A DNA stretch of 47,963 bases from Saccharimonas sp963550135 (GCA_963550135.1 CAUVBP010000009.1:1-47963); one strand, 5' to 3'; shown: positions 1 through 8,864, counted from the stretch's first letter. Numbers and translations: made by a program. The notes: generated from the sequence alone by a model not told the origin.

Positions 1-1
1 G

Positions 2-2161
2 CTTATCAGCGTTATATATTATTTTACTGTTGCTCTCGTCGAGAAATCAAAGGATATGCGCACGTATGAACTAACGACGGCGCGCGTGTTGTTGATGGCG
101 ATGACTGCTAGTTTTGCGCTGTACTTATCGAATAGTGACAGGCTGGTTATGGGTGTAGCACTTGGGGCAGCGGCGCTTGGTAATATGATTTGGTCTATTG
201 GCTCGATGTATGCTCAAAAGCAGCCCGATAAGCAGCACGAAATAGTATTGTGGGTTAGTTTTGTTGTGTCGCTGGCCGCTTTCTTGGTTATAGCTGGCGT
301 CGAAAGTCCGCTAAGAGATATGGTCATATTTATCCTGCTGAGTACGATGTCGGCAGTAAGTTTTATGGCGCTTTCATTGCTGCGCCGCGCCCGTTTTGGC
401 GGTATGGTAGTAATGTCTGGAATTTTGTTGGTGCCGGCTGGCGTTAGGCTATTTGGCCTTGACCCCATAACAGCTCTGCATGCACACTACTCTATCTTTA
501 TGCTTATGACCTTGCTGCCGGTTGTCTGCCGATTATTAGTTTTGAAACGTTCAAATATTACTAAAAGTCAAGCAATATTAGTGTATGGCGCTGCGGCCGC
601 TTGGTGGTTAATGACGGTGTTTATAGCCTTAGCTTTTTTGACTGCTTATCCAGCAGGAGAAGGTATGCTATATCTGTCAGATTCGGTGGCGGTTGCCGCT
701 ATCATCATGGGTATTACTGCGTGGCGTGAGAAAGTCTATGGTTTAATGATTGGTATTCATGCCTCTTTTCTGGCGATAGCGTTGCTGCTGGCTTCGTATT
801 TCAAGCTGACTGGCGAAAATCTTGCTATTTTGATGGCGTGGCTGAACGGTTTGTCGTTACTGTTATTGGTAGAGTGGCTGTACAATTACCGTAGCGAGGC
901 AGCGGTTAAGTGTCGCGAATTGTTGCTATATTCTGCCATTGGCGCGGCTATCTTGATCGTCTTTTCATCTATTCATCCGGCAGTTTGGCTGCCGTTAGCA
1001 GCGCTACTGTATTATGCGTTTTATCGGCGGCGTGAAGATGGCTATCTGGGCGGAGCATACTTGGCGACGATTGCTTTGGTGCTGTTGTTCTTGCATTGGT
1101 TGAATGTGCCGCTAAGCGACAATTTCACTATTACTGCTTGGGTGACGTTTGTCGGCTTTGGGGTAGCGTATTGGTCGTTGGCGATGAATAAGCGAGCGTC
1201 AATCACTAGCGATATGACTCTACTAGCTGCCACGGTACCGGCAGTGATATTACCGATGATAAATCTGTCAACGACATATGAATTGCCGTTCAAAATCTTG
1301 GGCTGGCTGGCAGCTGTCGCGGCACTTTATATGGTAGTGTATGCCAAGCAGGATTGGCGGCCGATGGCGATATTGGCGCATCCAAGTTTGGTATTGTTAT
1401 TCTACTTAACTGCACAATGGCTCGGCGTTAAGCTTGAGCTTATGTCGATCGTTTCGCTGATTATCTTTGCGGTGTTTTATGGCGCCGCCGTGACTGCGCG
1501 AACCAAGAAATTATCAGTTTATTGGTATTATGCGTCATTTTGGAGCGCTATCGGTTGGTCGATGACTTTACTGCTGATGGCCATGCCAGCCAGCGTCGCG
1601 ACGGAGGCGGTGCTGCTAGCAACACTGATGTGGGCGGTCAATGGCAGCGCCCTGATAGCTGAGGGGTTGCCGAAGAAGAATATTCCGTATTCCGATTCGG
1701 GCATCCTTTTGGTACTGTGCGGTATTTTATTTGCTATCCATATGCTAATTGCGCCTGTTCATGACATAGTGGTGCCATATCTGTGTTCAGCAGCAATTCT
1801 TTCAGGGGCGGTGATGTCGTGGCGCTGGCTAGGGTATGCTCATATATACACCATTGCGCATTTGGTGCTGGCGCTCGCTGTGTTCAGCTTATCGACCCTT
1901 GTTCTGGCGCTGGCGGGTGATAATGCTATGGAAATATTGTTCCTGGCCGAGCATTCGCTGATGGTTATCATCGGCTTGGTGCTTGGCAGGCGGCTGATTA
2001 CTATCTGGGGCGCTGTCGGCGTGACGTTGGCTTTAATTTATCTGCTGTCAGGCTATGCTTATGCGCTGGCTATTTTGGCTGGACTATCGATTATCACGGC
2101 AGTGGTGGTTGTGGTAGCTAGAGGACAGAGAAATAAGCAGAAAAAAGTTGCAAAGAAATAG
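2..2161 (+). CDS. Large polytopic membrane protein, 5'-truncated by the window edge
   Basis: The reading frame is open from base 2, so the gene very probably begins before the window; the first in-window ATG is at 56. The visible part is about 719 residues, almost wholly hydrophobic, with some 20 predicted membrane-spanning stretches separated by very short loops and ending in a basic tail rich in Lys. The residues before the ATG at 56 also look like the end of a membrane helix, which supports truncation over a start at 56. No catalytic motif is recognisable. The alternation of short helices recalls DUF2339-type integral membrane proteins, but that is only a resemblance. It ends 103 bases before the convergent ogt gene. 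The function is unknown. Confidence 0.7.
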   Translation, partial: LISVIYYFTVALVEKSKDMRTYELTTARVLLMAMTASFALYLSNSDRLVMGVALGAAALGNMIWSIGSMYAQKQPDKQHEIVLWVSFVVSLAAFLVIAGVESPLRDMVIFILLSTMSAVSFMALSLLRRARFGGMVVMSGILLVPAGVRLFGLDPITALHAHYSIFMLMTLLPVVCRLLVLKRSNITKSQAILVYGAAAAWWLMTVFIALAFLTAYPAGEGMLYLSDSVAVAAIIMGITAWREKVYGLMIGIHASFLAIALLLASYFKLTGENLAILMAWLNGLSLLLLVEWLYNYRSEAAVKCRELLLYSAIGAAILIVFSSIHPAVWLPLAALLYYAFYRRREDGYLGGAYLATIALVLLFLHWLNVPLSDNFTITAWVTFVGFGVAYWSLAMNKRASITSDMTLLAATVPAVILPMINLSTTYELPFKILGWLAAVAALYMVVYAKQDWRPMAILAHPSLVLLFYLTAQWLGVKLELMSIVSLIIFAVFYGAAVTARTKKLSVYWYYASFWSAIGWSMTLLLMAMPASVATEAVLLATLMWAVNGSALIAEGLPKKNIPYSDSGILLVLCGILFAIHMLIAPVHDIVVPYLCSAAILSGAVMSWRWLGYAHIYTIAHLVLALAVFSLSTLVLALAGDNAMEILFLAEHSLMVIIGLVLGRRLITIWGAVGVTLALIYLLSGYAYALAILAGLSIITAVVVVVARGQRNKQKKVAKK

Positions 2162-2264
2162 AGCCCGACTCTGACAGCGAGGTAATAATCTATACACAGA
2201 GACGTTGTTGGTCAGGTTTGACGAGGAAATATAAAGTCCGAAAAGATAGCGTCTTTCTTTTAGA

Positions 2265-2762
2265 TTAAAGTATATTTTCTAGCTTCAACAATTTAATTTT
2301 CTTTTCGATTCCGCTAGCATACCCCGTCAGTTTACCATTACTGCCGACAACCCGATGGCACGGTACGAAAATTGAAATTGGATTGCGCCCGACTGCTCCG
2401 CCGACGGCTCGTGCTGACATTTTGGCGATACCGCGTTTCTTGGCGATATTTTTAGCAATTTCTCCGTAGGTAGTGCGCTCGCCGTACGGTATGGTTTGCA
2501 AGATACGCCAGACTTCCAACTGAAAAGGCGTTCCATCAAGCTGTATTGGCGGGATTTCTCCAGGATTTTCGCCAGCGAAATACACGTCAAGCCAGCGTAT
2601 TGCCTTAGTGAAAATCGGTAAATCAGAATTTGCGTTATTCTCGCCTAGCTCAGCGTCAAAATGTTTTTGCCTAGCGAACCACAGTCCAGTGATAGCGCTG
2701 CCGTTGCTTGCTATGGTAATTTCGTCCAGTGGCGATTGGTATTTACAAAATAAATTACTCAT
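2265..2762 (-). CDS. ogt: Methylated-DNA--protein-cysteine methyltransferase
   Basis: This suicide enzyme moves the alkyl group from O6-alkylguanine in DNA to its own cysteine, so each molecule repairs one lesion. The protein has 165 residues, the usual length for the Ogt type. The C-terminal half carries the hallmark PCHRV motif with the acceptor Cys at about residue 135, preceded by the helix-turn-helix segment (around residues 95-125, with TTYGEIA and the RAVGGAVGRNP arginine-finger region). The N-terminal domain is short and lacks the Ada regulatory cysteines. A TAAAAT-like box lies 9 bases before the ATG and no SD is visible. It is divergent from tsaE, with only about 50 bp between the starts. 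Confidence 0.93.
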   Translation of the reverse strand: MSNLFCKYQSPLDEITIASNGSAITGLWFARQKHFDAELGENNANSDLPIFTKAIRWLDVYFAGENPGEIPPIQLDGTPFQLEVWRILQTIPYGERTTYGEIAKNIAKKRGIAKMSARAVGGAVGRNPISIFVPCHRVVGSNGKLTGYASGIEKKIKLLKLENIL

Positions 2763-2813
2763 AATAAACGTATTTTAACACAGTAACCCTGTCCGATATT
2801 GTATAATAAATAT

Positions 2814-3275
2814 ATGATATTAGAGGTGAGCTTGCAGACGGCGGATGATTTGATACAGTTTGGCGCGAAGCTTGGCGGCTTATTGTATGGCAGCGAGACG
2901 CTCGAACTTGTCGGCGATATTGGCGCTGGCAAAACTACACTGACCAAGGGATTGGCGCGCGGCTTGCAGATTGACGACGAGGTTCAGAGTCCGACGTTTA
3001 CGATTAGCCGCAATTACGAGGCTGCGGATGGCTTACGGTTGGCTCATTATGATTTTTATCGCTTACCAGATGCTGGTATTATGAAAATGGAACTTGATGA
3101 AGCGATTCACGATTCGCATACAATTACTGTGATTGAGTGGAGCGATGTAGTAAATAACGTACTGCCAACGGACGTATTACAGATCGTCATCCAGGTCCAG
3201 CCTGATGATAGTCGTAAGCTAACTTTGAAGAGTAGCGGTGAAAAATCGCATCGAATTGTGGAGAAATTACGATGA
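2814..3275 (+). CDS. tsaE: tRNA threonylcarbamoyladenosine biosynthesis ATPase TsaE
   Basis: TsaE is the P-loop ATPase that works with TsaB and TsaD to place threonylcarbamoyl on A37 of ANN-decoding tRNAs (t6A). The Walker A motif GDIGAGKTT lies near residues 34-42, and the family's SPTF and YDFYRL segments follow. I place the start at the ATG at 2814 (153 residues) because a perfect TATAAT at 2802-2807 leaves six bases before it, giving a leaderless mRNA. A TTG at 2799 is in frame but lies upstream of the -10 box. The stop overlaps the start of tsaB by four bases, so the two are translationally coupled. Confidence 0.93.
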   Translation: MILEVSLQTADDLIQFGAKLGGLLYGSETLELVGDIGAGKTTLTKGLARGLQIDDEVQSPTFTISRNYEAADGLRLAHYDFYRLPDAGIMKMELDEAIHDSHTITVIEWSDVVNNVLPTDVLQIVIQVQPDDSRKLTLKSSGEKSHRIVEKLR

Positions 3276-3658
3276 TTGTATTGTGGAATAGCGCTGAAAT
3301 GACGGTGCAATTAACGCTAGTTGACGGTGACAAACGAACCGACTACGAATGGGCGGCTGAACGTAATCTCGCGCGCGACATGCTAGCTTATTTGCGCAAC
3401 TGCTTAGCAGAGAATGGGGCTAGTTTTGCTGATATTTCGGGCATTGGTGTATTTCGCGGTCCGGGGAGTTTCACTGGTTTGAGGATTGGTCTGGCAGTGT
3501 TGAATACGATAGCGCACGAACAACGTATTCCGATCGTTGGAGTTACCGGCGATGCTTGGCGTGAAGAGTGCTTGGAGCGGTTACAGAACGGCCGCAATGA
3601 TGAAATAGTTCTGCCTGAATATGGCGCTGAGGCTCGCATCACCAAACCGCGTAAATAG
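3272..3658 (+). CDS. tsaB: TsaB-like protein, short form (t6A biosynthesis)
   Basis: TsaB is an inactive ASKHA-fold paralogue of TsaD that scaffolds the t6A enzyme complex. The family signature is clear: GVFRGPGSFTGLRIGLAVLNTIA at about residues 56-80 and an N-terminal strand with an Asp-containing turn. At 128 residues it is roughly half the length of Escherichia coli TsaB (about 231), so it holds the N-terminal subdomain used for dimerising with TsaD and lacks most of the C-terminal lobe. It overlaps tsaE by four bases (ATGA). TsaC and TsaD are not in this window. Identity is secure from the motif and neighbour; whether the short form is complete is inference. Confidence 0.85.
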   Translation: MIVLWNSAEMTVQLTLVDGDKRTDYEWAAERNLARDMLAYLRNCLAENGASFADISGIGVFRGPGSFTGLRIGLAVLNTIAHEQRIPIVGVTGDAWREECLERLQNGRNDEIVLPEYGAEARITKPRK

Positions 3659-3688
3659 TTGCTTATTTTGTTATAAACGCGGTACAAT
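3659..3688 (+). promoter_or_regulatory. Candidate sigma-70-type promoter for rny
   Basis: TTGCTT at 3659-3664 and TACAAT at 3683-3688 are 18 bp apart. The -35 overlaps the tsaB stop. The transcript would have a leader of about 95 bases before rny, which is unusual here and agrees with rny having its own SD. Confidence 0.45.
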
Positions 3689-3789
3689 GGTAATGTCTAC
3701 GAATGTGACATTGATAAGTTTAAATTTTGATAATTTTGCGGTTTTTTGACTTGACGTGTTGACTAATTACCGCGAAAGAAAGGAAAAAT

Positions 3790-5280
3790 ATGGTTGAGGG
3801 AATTATTGCCGCGATTGTTGGTATTATTGCTGGCGTGGGCGGTAAGGTGGTATATGATCGCCAACAAGAGACCAAGAGCAAAAATACGGCTGAACAGGTC
3901 ATAGCGCAAGCTGAGCGCAAAGCTAGCGATATCGTACTTAAAGCTAAAGATGAAGCGCTGCGAATCGAGAAAGAGCGCCGCAAAGAGCTTCAAAAAACCG
4001 AGAATCGTCTGGCGGACCGCGAGGAGTCGCTTGACAAAAAGCTTGATCAGCTTGATAAACGCAGTGAAAAATTACGCAAGCAAGAAGACGAAGTTGAAGA
4101 ATTGAAGAATGAGATCCGCGATATTCGTACGCGTCAGCAGGAAAAGCTTGAGAAAATTGCTGGCCTCAAGAAGAAAGATGCCGCTGATAAGTTGATGAAG
4201 ATGACTGAACGCGACATTAAGGGTGATCTACTAAATCTGGTTGCCAAAATGCAGCAAGACGTTGAAGCTGACGCCGAGGAGCGGGCGCAAACTATCCTCG
4301 TCGAAACAATGGAACGCATGGCTAGCGAGGTAACTGCTGAGCGCACGGTCACTGCGGTTAAACTGCCAGACGACGACATGAAGGGTCGGATTATCGGCAA
4401 AGAAGGCCGTAATATTCAAGCGATGCAGCGCGTTACTGGCGTAGACTTCTTGGTTGATGACACGCCAGGCATGGTAGTCCTATCGAGCTTTGACCCAATT
4501 CGCCGCCAGGTAGCGCGTCTCGGTCTCGAGATGTTAATGAAAGACGGCCGTATTCACCCAGGGCGTATCGAAGAAGTATTTGCGAAAGCTGAAAAGCAAA
4601 TCGACAAGGAAACCCAGCGTGCTGGCGAAGATGCGGCGCGCGAAGTTGGCGTTACCGGTATCCCGCGCGATTTGTTAAAGCTACTTGGCGAGCTAAAGTT
4701 TCGGACTAGCTATGGTCAAAATGTTCTTAAGCATTCGACCGAAATGGCGCATATGGCTGGTATGATTGCTAGCGAGATTGGCGCTGATGTCCGCACCTCC
4801 AAAATAGCGACGCTGCTGCACGATATGGGCAAGGCAGTTACCCACAAAATTGAAGGCAAGCATCACCATATCGGTGCTGAGCTGGCCCGCAAAGCTGGCC
4901 TGAGCGAGGGTATTTGTCATGCGATTGAGGCTCATCACGACGACATTGAAGCGACTACGCCAGAAGCAATAGTCGTTCGTATTTGCGATGCGATCAGTGC
5001 CGCTCGGCCGGGTGCGCGTAATATCTCTGCTGAGAATTTCGCTGAGCGCATGCGTGATCTCGAAAATGTTGCGACTAGTTTCCAAGGAATCGAGAAAGCG
5101 TACGCCATAAGCGCCGGCCGCGAGATTCGCGTGATTGTCACGCCAGAGAAAATCGACGACCTTAGCGCTATCAAGCTAGCGCGTGATATTGCGACTAAGA
5201 TTGAGTCAACTATGCAGTATCCTGGAACTATCAAGGTAAATGTTATCCGTGAAACGCGCGCGGTTGAGTTCGCCAAATAA
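3790..5280 (+). CDS. rny: Ribonuclease Y
   Basis: This is a membrane-bound endoribonuclease that starts decay of many mRNAs. At 496 residues it is close to the usual 510-520. Order of parts: an N-terminal hydrophobic anchor (about 2-22), a long charged coiled coil rich in Glu, Lys and Arg (about 25-150), a KH domain with GRIIGKEGRN starting near residue 199, and an HD domain with the metal-binding His-Asp pair at 344-345 inside LLHDMGK, followed by the HHHIGAELAR and AHHDD segments. An SD (GAAAGGA) lies just before the ATG. It is followed by an inverted repeat that may end transcription from both sides. Confidence 0.97.
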   Translation: MVEGIIAAIVGIIAGVGGKVVYDRQQETKSKNTAEQVIAQAERKASDIVLKAKDEALRIEKERRKELQKTENRLADREESLDKKLDQLDKRSEKLRKQEDEVEELKNEIRDIRTRQQEKLEKIAGLKKKDAADKLMKMTERDIKGDLLNLVAKMQQDVEADAEERAQTILVETMERMASEVTAERTVTAVKLPDDDMKGRIIGKEGRNIQAMQRVTGVDFLVDDTPGMVVLSSFDPIRRQVARLGLEMLMKDGRIHPGRIEEVFAKAEKQIDKETQRAGEDAAREVGVTGIPRDLLKLLGELKFRTSYGQNVLKHSTEMAHMAGMIASEIGADVRTSKIATLLHDMGKAVTHKIEGKHHHIGAELARKAGLSEGICHAIEAHHDDIEATTPEAIVVRICDAISAARPGARNISAENFAERMRDLENVATSFQGIEKAYAISAGREIRVIVTPEKIDDLSAIKLARDIATKIESTMQYPGTIKVNVIRETRAVEFAK

Positions 5281-5310
5281 CTACATCTTTATTGCCTGCA
5301 ATTTATAATC

Positions 5311-5357
5311 AAAATACTCTACTGTACGACAATGTATGACAACTGGTAGAGTATTTT
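5311..5357. terminator. Possible bidirectional terminator between rny and the sortase gene
   Basis: A perfect 12-base inverted repeat (AAAATACTCTAC and GTAGAGTATTTT) is separated by 23 bases. The A/T-rich ends give a U-run on either strand. The long loop lowers confidence. The right arm overlaps the stop codon of the sortase gene. Confidence 0.5.
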
Positions 5358-5946
5358 ATTGTTCGACTTGACCGAGCAGTTTGCCTGTGATGACGATGCG
5401 GCCAGCATCAGAGCCACCAAGTTCACAACTGTATAGAGTCAGCTTTGCTTCTTGGGATGGAGCTTCGATTTCAGTCTGGTCTGGTTTGACATCAAATATT
5501 TTAGTGATTTCGTAAGCATAGCGAGCACCTTCGTAATCGACTACAATGTTATCGCCTAGTTTCATCTTATCAATGTTATAAAAAGGCGATTTTTCAACAG
5601 TACCCTGCGGTGTTGGCTGGATACTGAAGCGGTGGGCAGCAATAATGAAATTACCGCCATCTTTGGGATTGCCATGGTTTGGCTGTCGCCATTCAGCACC
5701 GCGATCGAGTGCGGTGCGGCCTTTGTCATAGTGAATATTGACGCCGATACGCGGTATAACAATACGGTTCTCGCCGATTTTGGCTTTTGGCAGCGATTTA
5801 GCATCAATCGGCTTGGTAAAAATCAGAGGCGCTACCGATGGCGATAAGGTCAGCATCATAAAATACACGCCAGTGCTAATCAGGCATATCGCCGCTGCAA
5901 AAATAGCATATGGACGGCGGTGCTTTTTTTGTTTGATCGAGAGCAA
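5356..5946 (-). CDS. Sortase (class D/E-like transpeptidase)
   Basis: This is a membrane-anchored cysteine transpeptidase that would cut a sorting signal on surface proteins and join them to a nucleophile. It has 196 residues: a basic N-terminus, one membrane helix (about 13-33), then the sortase barrel. The catalytic triad is visible: His105 in AAHRF, Cys174 in LYSCELGG, and Arg183 in GRIVI. The start is a TTG at 5946, chosen because a strong SD (AGGAGG, complement of 5951-5956) lies four bases upstream, and no ATG fits. No LPxTG-type substrate is encoded in this window, so its targets are unknown. Class assignment is approximate. Confidence 0.88.
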   Translation of the reverse strand: MLSIKQKKHRRPYAIFAAAICLISTGVYFMMLTLSPSVAPLIFTKPIDAKSLPKAKIGENRIVIPRIGVNIHYDKGRTALDRGAEWRQPNHGNPKDGGNFIIAAHRFSIQPTPQGTVEKSPFYNIDKMKLGDNIVVDYEGARYAYEITKIFDVKPDQTEIEAPSQEAKLTLYSCELGGSDAGRIVITGKLLGQVEQ

Positions 5947-6000
5947 CTAACCTCCTAAAACGATTATTCGTTAGTAGTATAACATAATTAGTTTGATATG

Positions 6001-6033
6001 AAAAACACCTCTTGACAAAGAAAAGGCGTTTTT
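6001..6033 (-). terminator. Rho-independent terminator of eno
   Basis: On the minus strand a stem of about ten pairs (AAAAACGCCT with AGGTGTTTTT, one G-U pair) is followed by a T-rich run. It sits about 30 bases after the eno stop codon. Confidence 0.65.
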
Positions 6034-6065
6034 CGCTTTGTTAGAAGTAAAACCTACAGTTTTAT

Positions 6066-7346
6066 TTATTCGCTAAATGGCTGCGCTAGCGTCAATGATT
6101 GGTCAGCTTCGGCGATACGTAATAACTCGTTATATTTAGCGACGCGATCGGTTCGCGATAGCGATCCAGTTTTAATCTGGCCGCAAGCTAGGCCAACGGC
6201 CAAGTGGCTGATTGTCGTGTCTTCGGTTTCGCCAGAGCGATGGCTCATGACGGTGCGCCAGCCAGCATTTTGCGCCATTTTAACAGCTTGAATAGTCTCG
6301 GTCAGCGAGCCAATTTGATTTGGTTTAACTAGCAGCGCGTTGGCAGTTTGTTCAGCGATAGCCCGTTCAATCAGCGAGGTTTTCGTGACAAGCAAATCGT
6401 CGCCGACTAGCTGGATGCGGTCGCCGAGCCGTTCGCGCAGCAGCTTCCAGCCATCCCAATCATTTTCGGCTAGACCATCCTCGATTGAGACAATTGGAAA
6501 TTCATTTGTCAAGGCTTCTAGCCAATCAACCATTTCGCTGCTTGCTAGCGACTTGCCTTCGCATTTAAGCTCGTAGCGTCCTTCTTGATAGAATTCGCTT
6601 GACGCAGCATCCATTGCAAAGACAACGTCGCGGCCGAGTTCGTAGCCGGCGTTTTGAATGGCTTCGGACAATAAGGCCAGCGCTTCGCGGTTGCCGTTGC
6701 GGACGCGTGGTGCGTAGCCGCCTTCATCGCCGACAGTGGTTGGGTAATCATAATTTTTTAGTACTTTGGCTAGCGCATGAAAGATCTCGGTGCCCATTTT
6801 GAGTGTGTCTGCAAAAGTCTGCGCACCTTTACAAATGATCATAAACTCTTGAATATCGGTAGCGAAAGCTGCGTGAGCGCCGCCATTGAGCACGTTCATC
6901 ATCGGTAATGGCAGGACAGGTGTGCTGTCGGTCATCTCTGCGACGTAGCGCCACAGCGGCTGATTCTTAGCGCTGGCGGCAGCTTTAGCGGCGGCTAGGC
7001 TGACGCTGAGAATGGCGTTAGCGCCGAGTTTGGATTTATTATCGGTGCCGTCTAAATCGAGCATTATTTGGTCGAGAGCAGCTTGGTCGCTGGCATCATG
7101 TCCAGCTAGTGCTGGCGCGATTATCTCGTTAACATTGCGGACTGCTTGGTAAACAGCCTTACCCGACCAGTCAATGCCGCCATCGCGCAATTCAAGCGCT
7201 TCAGCCGAGCCAGTGCTAGCACCGCTCGGTACGGCAGCACGGCCAAGCGTGCCGTTACTTAAAATAACGTCTGCTTCAACGGTTGGGTTGCCGCGGCTGT
7301 CGAGGATTTGTCTTGCTTTGATTGATTGAATTGTGAAATCGTTCAT
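6066..7346 (-). CDS. eno: Enolase
   Basis: Enolase converts 2-phosphoglycerate to phosphoenolpyruvate in lower glycolysis. With the start at 7346 it has 426 residues, the normal length, beginning MNDFTIQSIKARQILDSRGNPT. Family motifs include SGASTGSAEALELRDGG, the magnesium ligand region SIEDGLAENDWDGW, LLVKPNQIGSLTE and SHRSGETEDTTI. A longer frame starting at 7454 is rejected because TATAAT (complement of 7353-7358, with an extended TGC before it) leaves only six bases before the 7346 ATG, so the mRNA is probably leaderless. It is divergent from gpmA, which acts one step earlier in the pathway. Confidence 0.97.
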   Translation of the reverse strand: MNDFTIQSIKARQILDSRGNPTVEADVILSNGTLGRAAVPSGASTGSAEALELRDGGIDWSGKAVYQAVRNVNEIIAPALAGHDASDQAALDQIMLDLDGTDNKSKLGANAILSVSLAAAKAAASAKNQPLWRYVAEMTDSTPVLPLPMMNVLNGGAHAAFATDIQEFMIICKGAQTFADTLKMGTEIFHALAKVLKNYDYPTTVGDEGGYAPRVRNGNREALALLSEAIQNAGYELGRDVVFAMDAASSEFYQEGRYELKCEGKSLASSEMVDWLEALTNEFPIVSIEDGLAENDWDGWKLLRERLGDRIQLVGDDLLVTKTSLIERAIAEQTANALLVKPNQIGSLTETIQAVKMAQNAGWRTVMSHRSGETEDTTISHLAVGLACGQIKTGSLSRTDRVAKYNELLRIAEADQSLTLAQPFSE

Positions 7347-7352
7347 AGTTAT

Positions 7353-7358
7353 ATTATA
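7353..7358 (-). promoter_or_regulatory. -10 box of eno (leaderless start)
   Basis: On the minus strand TGCTATAAT forms an extended -10, and six bases separate the hexamer from the eno ATG. I see no good -35 hexamer, as expected for an extended -10 promoter. Confidence 0.7.
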
Positions 7359-7430
7359 GCATTTAATGCAGAAGACTAGACTGTTTGAAGTCTCGCAGAT
7401 AAAATATTCCAGACAACTCGATTTTCGCGG

Positions 7431-7436
7431 TATAAT
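7431..7436 (+). promoter_or_regulatory. -10 box of gpmA (leaderless start)
   Basis: A perfect TATAAT ends six bases before the gpmA ATG at 7443, and there is no SD. It lies about 75 bp from the divergent eno -10 box. Confidence 0.65.
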
Positions 7437-7442
7437 GAATTT

Positions 7443-8096
7443 ATGGAAGTGCAAAAACAGGGAATTTTAGTTATTAGCCGCCACGCAGAAAGCGAGTGGA
7501 ATTTATTAGGTAAGTGGACTGGCTGGACAGATGTCAATTTGACAGAAAAAGGCATGCGCGAAGCCGAGCAGCTTGGTGAAATTATTCGCGACATTCACTT
7601 TGATGCCGCTTATACTAGCGAGCTCAAACGTACGCAGCAGACTTGCGATGGAATACTGCACGGCAAGGGCGACCAGGCGGATCTCGAACGGATTATCGCC
7701 AAGCCGCTTAACGAGCGCGATTACGGCGACTTAACCGGCAAAAACAAATGGGAAGTTAAAGACGAGATTGGCAGTGAGGCATTTCAGGGAATTCGCCGCG
7801 GCTGGGATTATCCAGTACCAGGTGGCGAGACACTCAAAGATGTTTATGCGCGGGCAATTCCGTACTTTCAAAACGAAATCTTGCCGCGTCTGCAAAGAGG
7901 CGAAAATATACTGCTCGTTTCGCACGGTAACACTATTCGCGCGCTGATGAAGTATCTCGACCAGATTCCTGATGAAGAGATTGGTAAAGTGGAAATGCCG
8001 TTTGGCACACTGCTCGTCTATAAATTTGATGCTGGTCATCAATTGCCGTTAGATAAGCAAACGCGCACCATAGACATCATCCCGCCGAAAGCTTGA
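7443..8096 (+). CDS. gpmA: 2,3-bisphosphoglycerate-dependent phosphoglycerate mutase
   Basis: This enzyme interconverts 3- and 2-phosphoglycerate using a phosphohistidine intermediate. At 217 residues it is near family length. The phospho-acceptor His sits in SRHAESEWN (about residue 14), followed by GWTDVNLTEKG, the LNERDYGDLTGKNK segment and the second catalytic His in LLVSHGNTIRALMKYL. The C-terminal tail is somewhat shorter than in E. coli GpmA. The neighbouring enolase uses its product. Confidence 0.95.
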   Translation: MEVQKQGILVISRHAESEWNLLGKWTGWTDVNLTEKGMREAEQLGEIIRDIHFDAAYTSELKRTQQTCDGILHGKGDQADLERIIAKPLNERDYGDLTGKNKWEVKDEIGSEAFQGIRRGWDYPVPGGETLKDVYARAIPYFQNEILPRLQRGENILLVSHGNTIRALMKYLDQIPDEEIGKVEMPFGTLLVYKFDAGHQLPLDKQTRTIDIIPPKA

Positions 8097-8100
8097 ATTA

Positions 8101-8703
8101 TTACCAGATTTCTTTATGCGGTACGCGTAAGATTTTGGCTAACGTATATTGGATAAGCCAATAAACAGCTGATACCACTAAGCAGAAATTACCGACAATA
8201 GTCATAACTTGGTGCGGTAGTTTAGGAATTGTCGGGGCAAAGAGCAGCAGAATGACCGGCAGAACCGTCAATATTAATTTAATGCAAATTATCAGTTTGT
8301 ACGACAAGTTTAATTTCCATTTTTTTGCTGGTTGTTGTTTTGGCGGGCGGGTATTGGCGGCTATCACGTTGGCTGCCGAATGCGTGATTTTAGCGCCAGT
8401 CTTGCCGATTTTCTTTGGCAATCCTATCAGCGTGATTATTGACATAACAATAATTGCAGCTGTAATGGCAATAGAGACGATGGCAATGAAAGGGGCGGCG
8501 TCGCTATAGCACCCAGAGTGGCTCACGACGGGGCGAGGCGCTTGGCGTTCTGGTAGAAAAATCTTTTGTACAGCTTCTGATTGGAATAACGGATATAGTA
8601 ATATAATTGCCGTCCACGTCCACTGCAAAAATACTGACAAATACCCTAATGTGCCAAAAATATTAACGACTATGCGGCGGCGCGAGTGTTGTTTGCTTTT
8701 CAT
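8101..8703 (-). CDS. Hypothetical four-helix membrane protein
   Basis: I do not recognise this family. With the start at the ATG at 8703 (MKSKQHSRRR) it has 200 residues: a basic N-terminus, then four hydrophobic segments (about 12-35, 65-90, 130-152 and 160-185), with a Pro/Lys-rich cytoplasmic-looking linker between the second and third. A longer frame up to 8787 would run across a terminator hairpin and is rejected. A TATCAT box six bases before this ATG suggests a leaderless message. It converges on gpmA with only four bases between the stops. Confidence 0.65.
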   Translation of the reverse strand: MKSKQHSRRRIVVNIFGTLGYLSVFLQWTWTAIILLYPLFQSEAVQKIFLPERQAPRPVVSHSGCYSDAAPFIAIVSIAITAAIIVMSIITLIGLPKKIGKTGAKITHSAANVIAANTRPPKQQPAKKWKLNLSYKLIICIKLILTVLPVILLLFAPTIPKLPHQVMTIVGNFCLVVSAVYWLIQYTLAKILRVPHKEIW

Positions 8704-8754
8704 ATAGTTATGATAGCATGAGGAGTATGGGAGGGCAAAATAGGACAATAGCAA

Positions 8755-8777
8755 AACCTGCCGCTTGTTGGCAGGTT
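8755..8777 (-). terminator. Terminator of tRNA-Pro
   Basis: On the minus strand there is a perfect 8-bp stem (AACCTGCC with GGCAGGTT) with a 7-base loop, ending in TTTTG. It lies 12 bases after the tRNA-Pro 3' end. Confidence 0.75.
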
Positions 8778-8788
8778 CATGATTCAAA

Positions 8789-8864
8789 TGGTCGGGGTGA
8801 AAGGACTCAAACCTTCGACCTCACGGTCCCAAACCGCGCGCGCTATCAACTGCGCCACACCCCG
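8789..8864 (-). tRNA. tRNA-Pro (anticodon UGG)
   Basis: A full cloverleaf can be drawn on the minus strand: acceptor CGGGGTG pairing with CACCCCG, a D-arm with GCGC pairs, the anticodon stem CGCGG/CCGTG around loop TTTGGGA (anticodon TGG), and a T-arm GAAGG/CCTTT. The CCA end is encoded. A TATAAT box (complement of 8881-8886) lies 16 bases upstream. Confidence 0.95.

Noticed and set aside
7347..7454. 36-residue extension of enolase
   Set aside because: It crosses the eno -10 box and into gpmA; the family N-terminus matches the ATG at 7346.
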